Shown: positions 6,367-7,970 of the stretch, one piece after another
Layout of the letters: the number at the start of each line of letters is the position of its first letter
How positions within the stretch are numbered: the stretch's first letter is position 1
NCBI GenBank assembly: GCA_903853185.1
Contig: CAINSX010000035.1
Coordinates: forward strand, 1-7,970
Reading direction: 5' to 3'
Source of the DNA: an uncultured Opitutia bacterium
GTDB taxonomy: Bacteria > Verrucomicrobiota > Verrucomicrobiia > Opitutales > UBA953
Length of the DNA: 7,970 nt
Made by a program: the position numbers and the translations under genes
Notes under the pieces: generated by a model
Seen by the model: the letters and a program-made list of their open reading frames with translations, nothing else
What the model was told of the DNA's origin: nothing
Database searches by the model: none

Positions 6367-7767
6367 CTACTTGACCGGAACGACGTCGGGGCGGGCGCCA
6401 CCGAGCGCCTTCACGAGGTCGACCTGCGCACCAAGGCGATCCAGACGGACCCGGGAGACGGCGACCTGCGATTCGGCCAGCAAACGGCGGGCGGCAAGAA
6501 ACTCCATGGGATCGAGTTGACCCTGCTTGCGGCGCTCCTGGGCAATACGGAAAGCCTCACGAGCGGCCTTCTCACGACGGGCGGCGGCCTGCGCCGATGC
6601 CATGGTCTCACGGACGTCCGACAAGGCGTCACGCACCTCGCGGAAAGCCGTCAGGACGGCCTTCTCATAGGCCGCGGCGGCCTGATGCTGGGCGGCGATG
6701 GCGAGATCCACCTTGGCGGCAGTACGGCCGAAATCGAGAATCGGCACGCTCATGTTCAGTCCCAGCAAGGACGTGCCATTGCCTTGGCCAAAAACGGAAG
6801 AGAACTCTTTGCTCTCCGCCCCGACCGCGCCGGTGAGCGAGAAGGTCGGGAAGTAGGCGGCCTTGGCGTAGCCGATGCGCGCATTGGCCGCGATGAGCGC
6901 CTGCTCGGCCGCGACGACGTCAGGTCGACGACGCAGCAGGTCGGCCGGCAAGCCCGTGGCTGGCGGAGGCGGCGTGGCGCCCTGCGCGATGGCCTGAGCC
7001 TTCAGCACGAGGTCAGGCGTGCCGACGAGGAAGCCGAGGAGATGCTCGGCCTGCGCACGCGCACGACGGGCGTCGGATAGCGCGGACACCGCGGCAGAGC
7101 GGACGACTTCGGCCTGGGCGATTTCATTGGCGCCGGCGGCGCCCACCTGGGTGCGCTGTTGGACGATGCGCAGTTCTTCGTCGCGGACAGCGAGGAGTTC
7201 CTGCGCGGAAGCCTGCTGAACGTCAGCCGAACGAACCAAGGCGTAGGCCTTCACGACGGAGGAGACGACGCCGAGCTCGACCTGAAGACGAGCCTCGTCG
7301 GCGCTCAGCAGCTGGGCCCGGGCGGCTTCGCTCGCACGACGCAGCTTGCCCCAGAAATCGAGTTCAAAGGTCGTGGAAAGACCCGCGGTGTAATCATTAC
7401 GCGTCCGGCCGAAAGACGAGATCGAGGTATAGGCGTCGTTACTGACCACGTTACGCGTGGCACTGCCGCCACCGGTAATCGCCGGCAACTGCGCGCCGGC
7501 GACGTCGGCGAGTCCGGCCGAAGCCTCCTCGACGCGACCCGCCGCGACGCGGATGTCGGTATTATTCTTAAGCGCCTGCTCGACGAGCTGGGACAGACGG
7601 GCATCGCCCAGACTAGACCACCAGTCAGCAGCGATGCTCGCGCGACCTCCCTTCCCTTCCGGGAAAGCGACGGAGGAGGGCAGCACGGGGCGTTCGTAAT
7701 CCGGACCCACCGCGCAAGCAGTGAGCAGGCAGGCGGCCGCGAGGCCGGAAAGCAGGGTCTTGCTCAT
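6367..7767 (-). CDS. RND efflux outer-membrane lipoprotein, NodT family
   Basis: This 466-residue protein is the outer-membrane channel of a tripartite RND pump (OprM/CusC type) and lets substrates leave directly across the outer membrane. A lipoprotein signal peptide ends in the lipobox LLTAC with Cys18, followed by the family hallmark AVGPDYERPVLP (19-30). Two outer-membrane efflux repeats follow, each a pair of long coiled-coil helices plus beta strands. Repeat one includes FELDFWGKLRRA (134-145). Repeat two includes LPADLLRRRPDVVAAEQAL (273-291), ANARIGYAKAAYFPTFSLTG (294-313) and LDFGRTAAKV (344-353). The Ala/Gln/Arg-rich helix at 355-450 completes it. Length is normal. AAGGAG at 7781-7776 gives a good Shine-Dalgarno, and the start overlaps the RND gene's stop by four bases. 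Substrate cannot be read from the sequence. Confidence 0.95.
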   Translation of the reverse strand: MSKTLLSGLAAACLLTACAVGPDYERPVLPSSVAFPEGKGGRASIAADWWSSLGDARLSQLVEQALKNNTDIRVAAGRVEEASAGLADVAGAQLPAITGGGSATRNVVSNDAYTSISSFGRTRNDYTAGLSTTFELDFWGKLRRASEAARAQLLSADEARLQVELGVVSSVVKAYALVRSADVQQASAQELLAVRDEELRIVQQRTQVGAAGANEIAQAEVVRSAAVSALSDARRARAQAEHLLGFLVGTPDLVLKAQAIAQGATPPPPATGLPADLLRRRPDVVAAEQALIAANARIGYAKAAYFPTFSLTGAVGAESKEFSSVFGQGNGTSLLGLNMSVPILDFGRTAAKVDLAIAAQHQAAAAYEKAVLTAFREVRDALSDVRETMASAQAAARREKAAREAFRIAQERRKQGQLDPMEFLAARRLLAESQVAVSRVRLDRLGAQVDLVKALGGARPDVVPVK

Positions 7768-7970
7768 GCGCGGGGCTCCTTGCGGTCGCCGGTGAGGACT
7801 TTGAAGAAGAGAGGGATGAAGAGCGTGGCCACGAAGGTGTCGAAGAGCATGCCACCGAACACGCCCGTACCCATCGAGCGACGGGCACCCGCGCCGGCGC
7901 CGGCGGCGATGACGAGCGGGACCACCCCGAGCACGAAGGCCATCGAGGTCATCACCAGCGGACGGAAACG
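7764..7970 (-). CDS. RND inner-membrane transporter, C-terminal fragment
   Basis: This is the last 68 codons of an AcrB/MexB-type proton-driven efflux transporter; the gene continues beyond the window's right edge. The fragment reads RFRPLVMTSMAFVLGVVPL at its start. It then has a Gly/Ala-rich loop (IAAGAGAGARRSMGTG) and a last membrane helix (FVATLFIPLFFKVL) ending in GDRKEPRA. These are the conserved final transmembrane segments of the hydrophobe/amphiphile efflux (HAE1) branch, where the usual text is 'RPI.MTS.AFILGV.PL...GAG...R...GT.V.GG'. Its TGA overlaps the NodT-family ATG, so both are on one mRNA. The adaptor (membrane fusion) gene is expected just upstream, outside the window. The ligand-binding parts are not visible. 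Confidence 0.93.
   Translation of the reverse strand, partial: RFRPLVMTSMAFVLGVVPLVIAAGAGAGARRSMGTGVFGGMLFDTFVATLFIPLFFKVLTGDRKEPRA
7776..7781 (-). promoter_or_regulatory. Ribosome-binding site of the NodT-family gene
   Basis: AAGGAG on the - strand lies eight bases before the ATG at 7767 and inside the end of the RND coding sequence. It is the clearest Shine-Dalgarno in the window and contrasts with its absence before accA and the prepilin genes. Confidence 0.6.

Noticed and set aside
5866..7080. Long open frame on the + strand (404 codons) across the antiporter and efflux genes
   Set aside because: It is antisense to two clear families, rich in Arg/Gly/Glu without domain character, and spans the boundary of two real genes. 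It arises from high GC at codon position three.

Overview
The window looks like a stretch of chromosome from a GC-rich Gram-negative bacterium. An outer-membrane efflux lipoprotein, an RND pump and a set of type II-secretion-style pseudopilins all require a double membrane. The pseudopilin cluster resembles the small prepilin cassettes common in Verrucomicrobiota (the 'Verru_Chthon cassette' group). I therefore favour Verrucomicrobiota, perhaps near Opitutales, but this rests on gene style and not on a marker gene. There are no mobile elements, tRNA or rRNA genes, or CRISPR arrays.

Layout: positions 1-193 are a C-rich, repeat-rich non-coding leader with several inverted repeats, ahead of accA on the + strand (194-1162), the alpha subunit of acetyl-CoA carboxyltransferase. 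Everything after that lies on the - strand. accA converges with the end of a four-gene prepilin operon, and one strong hairpin at 1184-1209 sits between them and can serve both strands. Read in its own direction (4849 down to 1233), the prepilin operon encodes GspG-like, GspH-like, GspI-like and GspJ-like proteins. Their junctions are a 1-base overlap, a 10-base gap and a 4-base overlap, so they are almost certainly co-transcribed and translationally coupled. A candidate sigma-70-type promoter lies at 4880-4907.

Upstream of that, also on the - strand, come a putative Na+/H+ antiporter of the ion-transporter type (6318-4942), a NodT-family outer-membrane efflux lipoprotein (7767-6367) and the C-terminal end of an RND inner-membrane transporter that runs off the window (7970-7764). 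The RND and NodT genes overlap by ATGA and form an efflux operon whose periplasmic adaptor should lie outside the window. The antiporter follows 48 bases after the NodT stop with its own good ribosome-binding site, so it may be the last gene of that transcript.

How the genes work together: the RND transporter and NodT protein form the inner and outer parts of a tripartite pump. The four prepilins would form a short pseudopilus (major subunit plus H/I/J-like tip), but no ATPase, platform protein, secretin or prepilin peptidase is present here. accA is an unrelated housekeeping gene. The most unusual parts are the self-contained four-pseudopilin cassette and the structured leader of accA.
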